Shown here: piece after piece, positions 54,177 through 62,757 of the stretch
Position numbering within the stretch: the stretch's first letter is position 1
Layout of the letters: the number at the start of each line of letters is the position of its first letter
Position numbers and translations under genes: made by a program
The notes under the pieces: generated by a model
The model's input: the letters and a program-made list of their open reading frames with translations, nothing else
What the model was told of the DNA's origin: nothing
Databases searched by the model: none
Source of the DNA: Micromonospora sp. C28SCA-DRY-2
GTDB taxonomy: Bacteria > Actinomycetota > Actinomycetes > Mycobacteriales > Micromonosporaceae
Assembly: GCF_030519475.1 (NCBI RefSeq)
Contig: NZ_JAUMKD010000001.1
Location: 372,001 to 436,000 of the forward strand
Direction of reading: 5' to 3'
DNA length: 64,000 nucleotides

Positions 54177-55582
54177 CTCGCCGGTCCCTCCAGTGCTGTG
54201 ATGATCTCGTTGGCCGCCGTCGCCCCGGATGTCACGCAGACCGGGATGCCGACCCCGTCGTACGCGGCGCCGGCCAGCGCCAGGGTGGGGTGGTCCGCGC
54301 GCAGGGCCGCCCGGGCGGTGGCGACCCGGTCGGTGTGGCCGGGGGTGTACTGGGGCAGCGCGCCGCCCCACCGCTGCACGTGCCCGGCCACCGGGGCGGG
54401 CAGCGCGACGCCGAGCACCGCCGACAGCTCCCGGTGCACGGTCGCGGCCAGGTCCTCGTCCGGGCGTTGCAGCGCGGCCTCCTCGCCGTACCGGCCGACC
54501 GAGGCGCGGACCAGCGCCAGCCCGTCCGGCCGGCGCAGGTGCCCCCACTTGGTGGTGAAGAACGTGGACGCCTTGATCAGCAACCCCTCGGTGCTGGGCA
54601 CCAGGAAGCCGGACAGCTCCGGCAGCTCCGGCTCGGGCAGCGCGAGGGTGACCAGCGCGACGCTGGCGTAGTCCAGCCCGCCGACGGTGTCGGCCAGCTC
54701 CGGCGCCGGCCCGGCGAGCAGCCGGGCGGCCGGGCGCGCCGGCACGGCGAGCACCACCGCGTCGACCTCGACCTGCTCCGCGTCCCGGGTCGGGCCGACG
54801 GTCAGCCGCCAGCCGGCCGGCGTCGGGTGCAGCTCGCGGACCGCCGCGTTGTGGCGCAGGGTCGCCCCGCTGACCCGGGCCGCCGCCTCCACCAGGGTGC
54901 CGAGCCCGCCGGTCAGGGTGCCGAAGACCGGGGCGCCGGGGGCGCGCGGCGCCGCGGCCTGCGCGGCCCGCACGGCGCCGACCAGGGTGTGCTCCACCCG
55001 GGCGGCCCGGGCCAGCGCGGGCATCGTGGTGACCAGCGACAGGTCGTCGGCCCGGCCGGCGTACACCCCGCCCAGCATCGGGTCGACCAGCCGGTCGACC
55101 ACCTCGTCGCCGAACCGGGACCGGACCAGCGCGCCGACGCTGATGTCGGAGTCCGGTCCGAGCAGTGGGCGGCCCTCGTCCCGGTCGGCCGCCGCGTCCG
55201 GCCGGGCCACCGTCGTCACCGTGGCCAGATCCCCGGGTACGCCCACCAGGGTGCCGCCCGGGATGGGCCGCAGCTCCCCGTGCAGGGCGAGCGCGGCCCG
55301 CCCGACCGTGGGGTGGACGATCCGGTCGGCCAGCCCGAGCCGGCGGACCAGGGCGACGGCGGCGGACTCGCCGCCGGCCGGGTCCCGCATCAGGAAGGAC
55401 TCGGCGCCGAACTCCACCGGCTGGCCGGCCAGCTCACCGGTGCGCAGCTTCCCGCCGAGCGTGCCGGACTGCTCGTACACGGTGATCTCGGTGCCGGCCG
55501 GGGCGCGGTCGCGCAGCTGGACCGCGGCGGCCAGCCCGGCGATCCCGCCGCCCACCACCGCCACCCGCCACGGCCGCGCCAC
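54173..55582 (-). CDS. hemY: Coproporphyrinogen/protoporphyrinogen III oxidase
   Basis: This 469-residue FAD enzyme oxidises coproporphyrinogen III to coproporphyrin III in actinobacteria (also called CgoX). The N-terminal FAD-binding motif [12 protein letters not shown] starts near residue 7. A TLGGKLRT segment and a C-terminal [14 protein letters not shown] stretch, which closes the FAD site, are typical of the HemY/HemG type. The GTG at 55582 is chosen because the FAD motif follows after only a few residues. It begins five bases after the hemE stop and overlaps hemQ, so the three are co-translated. Confidence 0.92.
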   Translation of the reverse strand: MARPWRVAVVGGGIAGLAAAVQLRDRAPAGTEITVYEQSGTLGGKLRTGELAGQPVEFGAESFLMRDPAGGESAAVALVRRLGLADRIVHPTVGRAALALHGELRPIPGGTLVGVPGDLATVTTVARPDAAADRDEGRPLLGPDSDISVGALVRSRFGDEVVDRLVDPMLGGVYAGRADDLSLVTTMPALARAARVEHTLVGAVRAAQAAAPRAPGAPVFGTLTGGLGTLVEAAARVSGATLRHNAAVRELHPTPAGWRLTVGPTRDAEQVEVDAVVLAVPARPAARLLAGPAPELADTVGGLDYASVALVTLALPEPELPELSGFLVPSTEGLLIKASTFFTTKWGHLRRPDGLALVRASVGRYGEEAALQRPDEDLAATVHRELSAVLGVALPAPVAGHVQRWGGALPQYTPGHTDRVATARAALRADHPTLALAGAAYDGVGIPVCVTSGATAANEIITALEGPAR

Positions 55583-55587
55583 CGGGC

Positions 55588-56685
55588 TCAGCTCCCGTCG
55601 GCCGGGCGTGCGGACAGCTCGTGCACCAGGGCGACCACCCGGGTCAGCACGTCGGGATCGGTCTCCGGCAGCACGCCGTGACCGAGGTTGAACACGTGCC
55701 CGGGGGCGGCCCGGCCCTGGGCCAGGACCCGCCGCACCTCCGCCTCGACCACCGGCCACGGGGAGAGCAGCACCGCCGGGTCGAGGTTGCCCTGCACGGC
55801 CTTCTCGGGGCCGATCCGCCGGGTCGCGGTGTCCAGCGGCGTACGCCAGTCGACGCCGACCACGTCGGCGCCGGCCTCGCCCATCGCGGTGAGCAGTTCG
55901 GCGGTGCCCACCCCGAAGTGGATCCGCGGCACACCGGCGTCGGCCAGGCCGGAGAGCACTGCCGTCGAGTGCGGCAGCACGTAGTGGCGGTAGTCCGCCT
56001 CCGACAGGGCACCGGCCCAGGAGTCGAAGAGCTGCACCGCGGAGACCCCGGCGTCCACCTGGACCCGCAGGAAGGCCAGCGTCACCTCGGCCAGCCGGGC
56101 GCAGAGCGCGTGCCACAGCTCGGGGTCGCCGTACATCAGCGCCTTGGTCTTCGCGTGGGTGCGCGACGGGCCGCCCTCGACCAGGTAGCTGGCCAGGGTG
56201 AAGGGCGCCCCGGCGAAGCCGATCAGCGGGGTGTCGCCGAGTTCGGCGACCAGCAGCCGGACCGCCTCGTCCACGTAGGAGACGTCGGCGCGGGTGATCG
56301 GCCGGATCCGCTCGACGTCGTCGGCGGTGCGTACCGGCTCGGCCACCACCGGCCCGGTGCCGGGCACGATGTCCAGGTCGACCCCGGCCGCGGCGACCGG
56401 CACCACGATGTCGCTGAACAGGATGGCGGCGTCCACCCCGTGCCGGCGCACCGGCTGGAGGGTGATCTCGGCCACCAGGTCGGGGCGGCGGCAGGATTCC
56501 AGCATCCCCACGTTGGCCCGGATCTCCCGGTACTCCGGCAGCGACCGGCCGGCCTGCCGCATGAACCAGACCGGGGTGTGCGGGCCCGGCCGGCGCCGGC
56601 AGGCCCGGACGAAGGGCGAGTCGGCCGGTCCGCCGGGGCGGGGTGCCTCGTCTCGGGCGGCGGTGCCCGTGGTGTCGGTGGTCAT
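55588..56685 (-). CDS. hemE: Uroporphyrinogen decarboxylase
   Basis: This 365-residue enzyme converts uroporphyrinogen III to coproporphyrinogen III. It has the two UroD signature regions: [17 protein letters not shown] near residues 38-54 and [18 protein letters not shown] near residue 145. The catalytic Asp lies in [10 protein letters not shown]. It is the first gene of the minus-strand hemE-hemY-hemQ cluster. The ATG at 56685 gives an N-terminal tail of about 25 residues. It is divergent from the DUF3000 gene with 171 bases between starts. Confidence 0.95.
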   Translation of the reverse strand: MTTDTTGTAARDEAPRPGGPADSPFVRACRRRPGPHTPVWFMRQAGRSLPEYREIRANVGMLESCRRPDLVAEITLQPVRRHGVDAAILFSDIVVPVAAAGVDLDIVPGTGPVVAEPVRTADDVERIRPITRADVSYVDEAVRLLVAELGDTPLIGFAGAPFTLASYLVEGGPSRTHAKTKALMYGDPELWHALCARLAEVTLAFLRVQVDAGVSAVQLFDSWAGALSEADYRHYVLPHSTAVLSGLADAGVPRIHFGVGTAELLTAMGEAGADVVGVDWRTPLDTATRRIGPEKAVQGNLDPAVLLSPWPVVEAEVRRVLAQGRAAPGHVFNLGHGVLPETDPDVLTRVVALVHELSARPADGS

Positions 56686-56856
56686 CGCGGCAATCGTGCC
56701 ACGATGCCCGCCGGCGCCCGCGCTCACCGCCGCCTTTTGTGATGTGCGACGAGAGGGCCGAACGACTCTGGTCGACGAGGGCCGGCCCGTGCGCCCGGAG
56801 CCGTCCCTCGGCGTGCCGTCCCGGTCGGCGGCCGGGCGCGGGCATAGGCTGCCGGC

Positions 56857-57429
56857 ATGGCCCCCCCGATCGCGCTTCCGGAGACCTTCGCCCGCGCGGT
56901 CGCCGGGTTGCGGTCGGCGGCGCCCCGGCCGGAGATCGTGCTGGAGGAGGTGGGCGCGCCGCAGCGGCTCGCCCCGTACGCCTTCGCGCTCTCCGCCGCC
57001 GTGCTGCGCGACGACGACGAGGTGGCCACCGGCCGGCTGATCCTGCTGCACGACCCGGCCGGCCACGAGGCCTGGCAGGGGACGCTGCGGCTGGTCACCT
57101 ACGTGACCGCCGAGCTGGAGGTCGACCTGGCGGCCGACCCGCTGCTGCCCGGGGTGGGCTGGACCTGGCTGACCGATGCCCTGGACGCCCAGGACGCCCG
57201 GCACCGGGCGATCGGCGGGACGGTCACCCAGACCATGTCGACCCGGTTCGGCGAGCTGGCCGGCCCGCCCGCGGCCGGCGACATCGAGATCCGCGCCTCC
57301 TGGACGCCGGTGGACGACAACCTGGCCCCGCACCTGCTCGCCTGGTGCGCGCTGCTCGCCTCGACCGCGGGCCTGCCGCCGCCCGGGGTCACCGCCCTGC
57401 CCGACCGGCGCCCCGCCGGCGCCGCCTGA
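56857..57429 (+). CDS. DUF3000 family protein
   Basis: This 190-residue actinobacterial protein matches DUF3000, with a [19 protein letters not shown]-terminus, [12 protein letters not shown], a [11 protein letters not shown] segment, and WTWLTDALD...[13 protein letters not shown]. The family is restricted to Actinobacteria and commonly lies beside hemE and rnd, as here. Function unknown. The ATG at 56857 has no strong ribosome-binding site but is the first with family sequence. A hairpin follows the stop. Confidence 0.88.
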   Translation: MAPPIALPETFARAVAGLRSAAPRPEIVLEEVGAPQRLAPYAFALSAAVLRDDDEVATGRLILLHDPAGHEAWQGTLRLVTYVTAELEVDLAADPLLPGVGWTWLTDALDAQDARHRAIGGTVTQTMSTRFGELAGPPAAGDIEIRASWTPVDDNLAPHLLAWCALLASTAGLPPPGVTALPDRRPAGAA

Positions 57430-57434
57430 CCCGG

Positions 57435-57477
57435 CCGGTCATGGCGTGGGGCGCGGACCGCCCCGCGCCATGACCGG
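57435..57477. terminator. Hairpin between convergent DUF3000 and coiled-coil genes
   Basis: Arms 57435-57446 (CCGGTCATGGCG) and 57466-57477 are perfect reverse complements, with further inner pairing of GGGGCG to CGCCCC. It lies six bases after the DUF3000 stop and 15 before the stop of the convergent gene. Likely bidirectional terminator. Confidence 0.75.
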
Positions 57478-57491
57478 GGTGCCGGGTCGGC

Positions 57492-58307
57492 TCAGAGGTA
57501 GTCCTCGGCCTCGTTGCAGACCTTGTCCAGGCCCTTGCTGGCCTTGTCGAACTCGGCGCGGTTACCGGCGGCGGCCGCGTTCAGCGCGGTGGTGAGCTTG
57601 TCCAGGCAGGTCGCGATGACCTTCTTCTGCCGGGCCTGCTCGTCGCGGTCGTTCCGGGTGCCGGTCAGGTCCTGCTCGGTGTCGGCCAGCTTGTCCCGCA
57701 CGCTCTGCAGGTCGGTCTTGAGCTTCTCGATCTCCTGGGCGTTCGCCGCGATCGTGCCGTCCCGCTCGCTGACCTGGCTGGCCATCTTCTTCTCGGTCCG
57801 GTCCAGCTCGCTGCTGGTGGTGACGAACAGGCCGGTCATCACCCCGCCGAGGACGAAGAGCAGGCCGGCCACCACGGCCAGCACCAGCACGGTGCGCCCC
57901 TTGCCGGCGGCCGGCGCCGCGCCGTACGGCGGCACCGAACCGGGCGGCCCGGACATCGGCGGCCCGGACATCGGCGGCCCGGACAGGGGCGGCCCGGACA
58001 GGGGCGGCCCGGACAGCGGCGGCCCGGACAGCGGCGGCCCGGACAGCGGCGGCGCGGACATCGGCTGGCCGTACGCCGGTCCGGAGGCGGGCGGCGTGGA
58101 GACCGGGCCGCCGTAGGGCGCGCCGGGCGGGGCGTACCCGGTCGGGGCGGTCGCGGGCGGGGCCTGCGGGACGCCGCCGTACTGCTGCGGCGCGGGCTGG
58201 CCGGCGCCGTACACGGTGCCGCCCGCGGGCGGCTGACCGGGCGCGGCCGGCGGCTGCGGCGGGTACGGCGGCGGGTAGCCGCCCGGCCCGGTCGGTGGCT
58301 GGGACAT
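57492..58307 (-). CDS. Pro-rich single-pass membrane protein with extracellular coiled coil
   Basis: This 271-residue protein has a disordered N-terminal region (about 1-130) rich in PPG, PPY and GQP. It includes eight tandem PPLSG/PPMSG-type pentapeptides at about residues 82-121. One membrane helix (about 138-160) leads into a long external coiled coil (about 165-225; KLKTDLQSVRDKLADTEQDL) and a C-terminal segment with two Cys (VIATCLDKL and KVCNEAED). I do not recognise a family. It is 84 bases downstream of a protease gene with the same architecture on the cytoplasmic side, so the two are probably co-transcribed. The ATG at 58307 is used. Confidence 0.75.
   Translation of the reverse strand: MSQPPTGPGGYPPPYPPQPPAAPGQPPAGGTVYGAGQPAPQQYGGVPQAPPATAPTGYAPPGAPYGGPVSTPPASGPAYGQPMSAPPLSGPPLSGPPLSGPPLSGPPLSGPPMSGPPMSGPPGSVPPYGAAPAAGKGRTVLVLAVVAGLLFVLGGVMTGLFVTTSSELDRTEKKMASQVSERDGTIAANAQEIEKLKTDLQSVRDKLADTEQDLTGTRNDRDEQARQKKVIATCLDKLTTALNAAAAGNRAEFDKASKGLDKVCNEAEDYL
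57943..58062 (-). repeat. 15-bp in-frame tandem repeat, eight copies
   Basis: The plus-strand unit GGCGGCCCGGACATC, or variants ending AGG or AGC, repeats every 15 bases from 57943 to 58062. On the coding strand each unit encodes a pentapeptide of the PPLSG/PPMSG type. Adjacent copies are identical in blocks of two or three, suggesting recent slippage. It lies in the disordered cytoplasmic tail of the coiled-coil protein. Confidence 0.85.
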
Positions 58308-58391
58308 CTCTGCTCTTCCTCCAGGTGCGGGTGGTCCGGGCAGGGTGGGCCCGCCGGACCGGGTCGGTACGGGTCGGTGGCTGACCAGGGG

Positions 58392-59720
58392 TCAGCAGAT
58401 CTTGAAGCCGTCGCAGGCGGTCTTGATCGGTACGGCGAGCCCGATGCCCTCGGCGTCCCGGGCCTTGGCCGTGGCGATGCCGACCACCTGCTTGCTGCCG
58501 TTGACCACCGGGCCGCCCGAGTTGCCGGGGTTGATCGGCGCGTCGAACTGGATCACCGGGCCGTCGCCACCCTCGGCCTTGCGGAACGCGCTCACCACGC
58601 CGGTGGTGACGCTGTCCTCCAGCCCGAGCGGGGCGCCGACCACGACGATCTGCTGGCCGGACTTCACAGCGGTGGACGCCGCCACCAGGCCGGTGAACTT
58701 GCTGGTGGTGCGCAGGTGGGCGATGTCGTTGGCCTCGTCGACCTTGACGATGGTGGCGGGGAACCGCTGGTCGGTGCGCTCCAGGAAGACCTCCCGGCCA
58801 CCGCCGTCCCAGACCGCCTCCACCACGTGGAAGTTGGTGAACAGGTTCGTGCCGCCGCCGGCGGCCGGCTTGCCGATCGCGAACGCGGTGCCGGTGAACT
58901 GACCGGCCCGCACCCGGAACACGCTGGGCAGCACGGCGCTGGCCACCGCCTCCGGGTTGAACGCGGCGCCGGCCTGCTTCTCCAGCGCCTCCGTCCGCTG
59001 CTCCAGCCCGTCGAGCCGGGTGCCGTCGGTGGCCTGGGCGGTGTCCAGCCGGCGGCCGGTGTCGCCGAGCCGGTCGGAGAGCCCCTTGAGCTGGATCGCC
59101 TGCACGATGGTCACCACCGCCAGCACGGCCGCCACCAGCGCGACCACGACGGTGCGCCAGCGGCCCCGCGGGGGTGCCGCCGGGGCGGCCGGCCCGGCTC
59201 CCGGCCAGCCGTCCCCGGCCGGCGGGAAGCCCGACGCCCCGGCCGGCGGGAAGCCCGATCCGGAGGCCGGCGGGAAACTCGACGCCGTCGCCGGCGGGTA
59301 GCTCGACCCGCTGGCCGGCGGATAGCTCGGTCCGGCGGCGGGCGGCTGGCCCGGGCCGGCCGGCGGGTAGGCCGGCGCGCCGCCCGCGGCCGGTTGACCG
59401 GGCGCGGCGGGTGGCCGGGCGCCCGGGGTGGGGGCCGGCGGATGGCCGGGCGCGGCCGGCGGGTGGGCGGCCGGTGGCGCGCTGGCCGGCGGGTAGGCCG
59501 GCGCGGCGGCCGCGCCCGCGGGCTGGCCCCACTGCCCCTGCTGCGGCGGGGACCAACCGGCCCCGGCCGGCTGACCCGCCGGGTACCCCGCGGGCGGCCG
59601 GGGCGGCTCCACCCGGGGCGGCAGTGGGCCGGGCCGGCCGTAGCTCCCGTCCGGCGGTGCGCCGCCCGAGCCGTCGCCCGCCCCCGGTCCGGTGCCCCCC
59701 GACCCGTAGCCCGCAGTCAT
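58392..59720 (-). CDS. Membrane-anchored trypsin-like serine protease (HtrA-like domain, no PDZ)
   Basis: This 442-residue protein has a disordered Pro/Gly/Ala N-terminal region of about 185 residues, with repeats of the YPPA and FPPAG type. One membrane helix (about 190-210) and a short coiled coil precede an extracellular S1C protease domain (about 245-442). The catalytic triad is H298 in NFHVVEA, D332 in NDIAHL and S401 in GNSGGPVV. No PDZ domain follows; the protein ends KTACDGFKIC with two Cys. The ATG at 59720 is used; a GTG at 59729 is an alternative. It lies upstream of the coiled-coil protein, which may be a partner. Confidence 0.88.
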   Translation of the reverse strand: MTAGYGSGGTGPGAGDGSGGAPPDGSYGRPGPLPPRVEPPRPPAGYPAGQPAGAGWSPPQQGQWGQPAGAAAAPAYPPASAPPAAHPPAAPGHPPAPTPGARPPAAPGQPAAGGAPAYPPAGPGQPPAAGPSYPPASGSSYPPATASSFPPASGSGFPPAGASGFPPAGDGWPGAGPAAPAAPPRGRWRTVVVALVAAVLAVVTIVQAIQLKGLSDRLGDTGRRLDTAQATDGTRLDGLEQRTEALEKQAGAAFNPEAVASAVLPSVFRVRAGQFTGTAFAIGKPAAGGGTNLFTNFHVVEAVWDGGGREVFLERTDQRFPATIVKVDEANDIAHLRTTSKFTGLVAASTAVKSGQQIVVVGAPLGLEDSVTTGVVSAFRKAEGGDGPVIQFDAPINPGNSGGPVVNGSKQVVGIATAKARDAEGIGLAVPIKTACDGFKIC

Positions 59721-59930
59721 GTTCGCCACGCCCTCCCCGTAGCCGCCCCCTGTGGCCGCCGCCCCGGCTGGGAATGCGCACCAGCGGGCCGGCCGGATGG
59801 ACCGTACCTGCGCGATCGGGGTTTGTCTTCCCCGATGTCCGGCCCGGCGGGACACCCGAGGGTCACCTGACCGACACACGCCGGACCCCGGCTGCACCCG
59901 TGGCATCTGTTGGCGCACTAGGGTTGTCAG

Positions 59931-61304
59931 GTGACCGACGAACCACCCCTGCGCCGTCGGGCCGCCGAAAGCCGTACGGGAAACGCACCGCACGACCCGC
60001 CGCCGGCCCGGCCGGAGCCGGCGGACGTGGCAGCCGACCCGACCGCCGGCGGGCCCGTACCGCTGACCGCTCCGCGGGAGGGCACCCCTGCGCCGGTGGC
60101 CACCGAGCGCGAGCTTGACGAGGTCGTGGCCCGTTTCGCCGCGGGCACCGGCCCGGTCGCCCTGGACGCCGAGCGCGCCTCGGGCTACCGCTACAGCCAG
60201 CGCGCCTACCTGGTCCAGCTGCGCCGGGCCGGCGCCGGCACCGCGCTGGTCGACCCGCTGCCGCTGCCCGACCTGACCGCCCTCGACGAGGTCATCGGCG
60301 AGGCCGAATGGGTGCTGCACGCGGCCAGCCAGGACCTGCCCTGCCTGGCCGAGCTCGGGTTGCGCCCGCGCCGGCTCTTCGACACGGAACTGGCCGCCCG
60401 GCTGGCCGGATTCGAGCGGGTCGGCCTGGCCGCACTGACCGAGCAGCTACTCGGATTCAGCCTGGAGAAGCACCACTCGGCAGCCGACTGGTCGACCCGG
60501 CCGCTGCCGGAGTCCTGGCTGACCTACGCCGCGCTCGACGTGGAACTGCTGACCGACCTGCGCGACGCGCTCGACGCGGAGCTGACCCGGCAGGGCAAGA
60601 GCGAGTGGGCGGCCGAGGAGTTCGCCGCCCTGGTGCGCACCGGCGCCCGGCCACCGCGGGTGCGCGCCGAACCCTGGCGGCGCACCTCCGGCATCCACCG
60701 GGTCCGCGGCGCGCGGGCGCAGGCCCGGGTCCGCTCGATGTGGTACGCCCGGGACCAGATCGCGGCCCGGCGGGACGCGGCCCCGGGCCGGGTGCTGCCC
60801 GACTCGGCCATCATCGCGGCGGCCGAGCTGGACCCGAAGGACGAGCAGACCCTGCTCACCCTGCCCGGCTTCGGCGGCCGCTCGGTACGCCGGCTGGCCC
60901 GCACCTGGCTGGCGGCGCTGGACGACGCCCGCCAGTTGCCGGACGACGCGCTGCCGGTGGCGCCGGCCGCCGAGGGTCCGCCGCCGCCGCACCGCTGGGC
61001 GGAACGGGACCCGGTGGCGGCGGCCCGGCTGGTCCGGTGCCGGGAGGTGGTCACCCGGATCGCCGGCGAGCACAACCTGCCGCCGGAGAACCTGATCGCC
61101 CCCGACTCGGTGCGCCGGCTGGCCTGGGTCCCGCCCGAGGAGGTCACCGACCAGACGGTGGCGGACACACTGCGCGGCTTCAACGCCCGCAGTGGCGAGA
61201 TCCGCCTCCTCCCCGCCCAACCGAAGCCCTCCAAGGCCATCCCACCCCCTAACCCCCCACCACCTCCCCCAATTCTCCTTCCCACCCACCCCAGCCCGCG
61301 GTGA
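59931..61304 (+). CDS. rnd: Ribonuclease D (DEDD exonuclease with HRDC domain)
   Basis: This 457-residue 3'-5' exoribonuclease has a DEDD nuclease domain (about 60-235), with VALDAERASGYRYSQ carrying the first Asp and Glu, an LHAASQDLPCL motif, and SWLTYAALDVELL for the last Asp. An HRDC domain follows (about 265-345, with RMWY-type and LLTLPGFGGRSVRRLA segments), and then a second helical region. RNase D trims the 3' ends of tRNA and other stable RNAs. The last 20 or so residues are almost pure Pro (PPPNPPPPPPILLP), encoded by a C-rich tract next to a palindrome, and are unlikely to be ancestral. The GTG at 59931 is used. Confidence 0.92.
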   Translation: MTDEPPLRRRAAESRTGNAPHDPPPARPEPADVAADPTAGGPVPLTAPREGTPAPVATERELDEVVARFAAGTGPVALDAERASGYRYSQRAYLVQLRRAGAGTALVDPLPLPDLTALDEVIGEAEWVLHAASQDLPCLAELGLRPRRLFDTELAARLAGFERVGLAALTEQLLGFSLEKHHSAADWSTRPLPESWLTYAALDVELLTDLRDALDAELTRQGKSEWAAEEFAALVRTGARPPRVRAEPWRRTSGIHRVRGARAQARVRSMWYARDQIAARRDAAPGRVLPDSAIIAAAELDPKDEQTLLTLPGFGGRSVRRLARTWLAALDDARQLPDDALPVAPAAEGPPPPHRWAERDPVAAARLVRCREVVTRIAGEHNLPPENLIAPDSVRRLAWVPPEEVTDQTVADTLRGFNARSGEIRLLPAQPKPSKAIPPPNPPPPPPILLPTHPSPR

Positions 61305-61357
61305 TCATGAGGTTGGCGGCAGTCGTGGAGATCGACTCCGCCGTCAACCCCATGATC
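61303..61357 (+). terminator. GATC-type palindrome after the rnd gene
   Basis: The left arm begins GATCATGAGGTTGGCGGC and the right arm ends CAACCCCATGATC; they pair over about 23 bp with a few mismatches. It immediately follows the rnd stop and is preceded by a C-rich tract (61240-61300). It shares the GTGATCATGA core with the palindrome at 13465. Probable terminator. Confidence 0.65.
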
Positions 61358-61364
61358 CAGCAAG

Positions 61365-61442
61365 GTGGGAGGACGCGTGGAGGGTGGGCGGGGTGGGTGG
61401 GGTGGGTGTGGGTGGGTGTGGGGGTGGGCCACAGGGGGGTGG
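61365..61442 (+). other. G-rich tract with G-quadruplex potential
   Basis: The plus strand has about ten runs of three or more G (GGGTGGGCGGGGTGGGTGGGG and similar) in about 75 bases. It lies between the palindrome and the fadA gene, so a plus-sense transcript could form G-quadruplexes in the fadA leader. It mirrors the C-rich tract on the other side of the palindrome. Confidence 0.6.
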
Positions 61443-61563
61443 GTGTCGGGTTTGGTTACTGGCGAGTAGCATCCGAGGGACCACGCCCGTGCCGGCGACC
61501 TTCATCCGGCCGCGCGCCGTCCGGCGGCGCGGCGACCGGATCATGGTCGAAAAGGAGGCTCAA

Positions 61564-62757
61564 GTGCCCCGTGAAGTTCGCGATGTCGTCTTCGTCGACG
61601 GCGTCCGCACCCCGTTCGGCAAGGCGGGTGGCATGTACGCCAACACCCGCGCCGACGACCTGGTGATCCGCTGCATCCGCGAGCTGCTGCGCCGCAACCC
61701 GCAGCTGCCGCCGGAGCGGGTCGAGGAGGTCGCCATCGCCGCCACCACCCAGATCGGCGACCAGGGCCTCACCATCGGCCGGACCGCCGCCCTGCTGGCC
61801 GGCCTGCCCAAGACCGTCCCCGGCTTCGCGATCGACCGGATGTGCGCCGGCGCGATGACCGCGGTGACCACCGTCGCCGGCGGCATCGCCATGGGTGCCT
61901 ACGACATCGCCATCGCCGGCGGCGTGGAGCACATGGGCCGCCACCCGATGGGCGAGGGCGTCGACCCGAACCCGCGGATCATCGCGGAGAAGCTGGTCGA
62001 CCCGTCCGCGCTGGTCATGGGCGCGACCGCGGAGAACCTGCACGACCGGGTCCCGCACATCACCAAGGAGCGCACCGACGCGTTCGCGCTCGCCTCGCAG
62101 CAGAAGACCGCGAAGGCGTACGCCAACGGCAAGCTCCAGCCCGACCTGGTGCCCGTCGCGGTCCGCGACCCGGAGGCCGGCTGGGGGCTGGCCACGGTGG
62201 ACGAGGCGCCGCGGGACACCTCGATGGAGAAGCTCGCCACCCTGAAGACCCCGTTCCGCCCGCACGGCAAGGTGACCGCGGGCAACGCGGCCGGCCTGAA
62301 CGACGGCGCCACCGCCAGCCTGCTGGCCGCCGAGGAGACCGCCCGCGAGCTGGGCCTGCCGGTCGCCATGCGGCTGGTGTCGTACGGCTTCGTCGGGGTC
62401 GAGCCCGAGGTGATGGGTGTCGGCCCGATCCCGTCGACCGAGAAGGCGCTGCGCATCGCCGGCCTGACCATCGACGACATCGGTCTGTTCGAGCTGAACG
62501 AGGCGTTCGCCGTGCAGGTGCTCGCCTTCCTCGACCACTTCGGCATCGCCGACGACGACCCGCGGGTCAACCCGTGGGGCGGCGCGATCGCCATCGGCCA
62601 CCCGCTGGCCTCCTCGGGCGTACGGCTGATGACCCAGCTCGCCCGGCAGTTCGCCGAGCACCCCGAGGTCCGCTACGGCCTCACCGCCATGTGCATCGGC
62701 ATCGGCATGGGCGGCACCGTGATCTGGGAGAACCCCCACTGGGAGGGCAACAAGTGA
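61564..62757 (+). CDS. fadA: Acetyl-CoA acetyltransferase/3-ketoacyl-CoA thiolase
   Basis: This 397-residue thiolase has the nucleophilic Cys in RMCAGAM (C94), the His of GHPLASSG (H346) and the second catalytic Cys in AMCIGIGMGG (C377). It performs thiolytic cleavage in beta-oxidation, with FadB encoded next. The GTG at 61564 is chosen over the ATG at 61543 because AAAGGAGG ends six bases upstream of it, so that ATG would lie before the ribosome-binding site. The stop overlaps the fadB start (GTGA). Confidence 0.93.
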   Translation: MPREVRDVVFVDGVRTPFGKAGGMYANTRADDLVIRCIRELLRRNPQLPPERVEEVAIAATTQIGDQGLTIGRTAALLAGLPKTVPGFAIDRMCAGAMTAVTTVAGGIAMGAYDIAIAGGVEHMGRHPMGEGVDPNPRIIAEKLVDPSALVMGATAENLHDRVPHITKERTDAFALASQQKTAKAYANGKLQPDLVPVAVRDPEAGWGLATVDEAPRDTSMEKLATLKTPFRPHGKVTAGNAAGLNDGATASLLAAEETARELGLPVAMRLVSYGFVGVEPEVMGVGPIPSTEKALRIAGLTIDDIGLFELNEAFAVQVLAFLDHFGIADDDPRVNPWGGAIAIGHPLASSGVRLMTQLARQFAEHPEVRYGLTAMCIGIGMGGTVIWENPHWEGNK

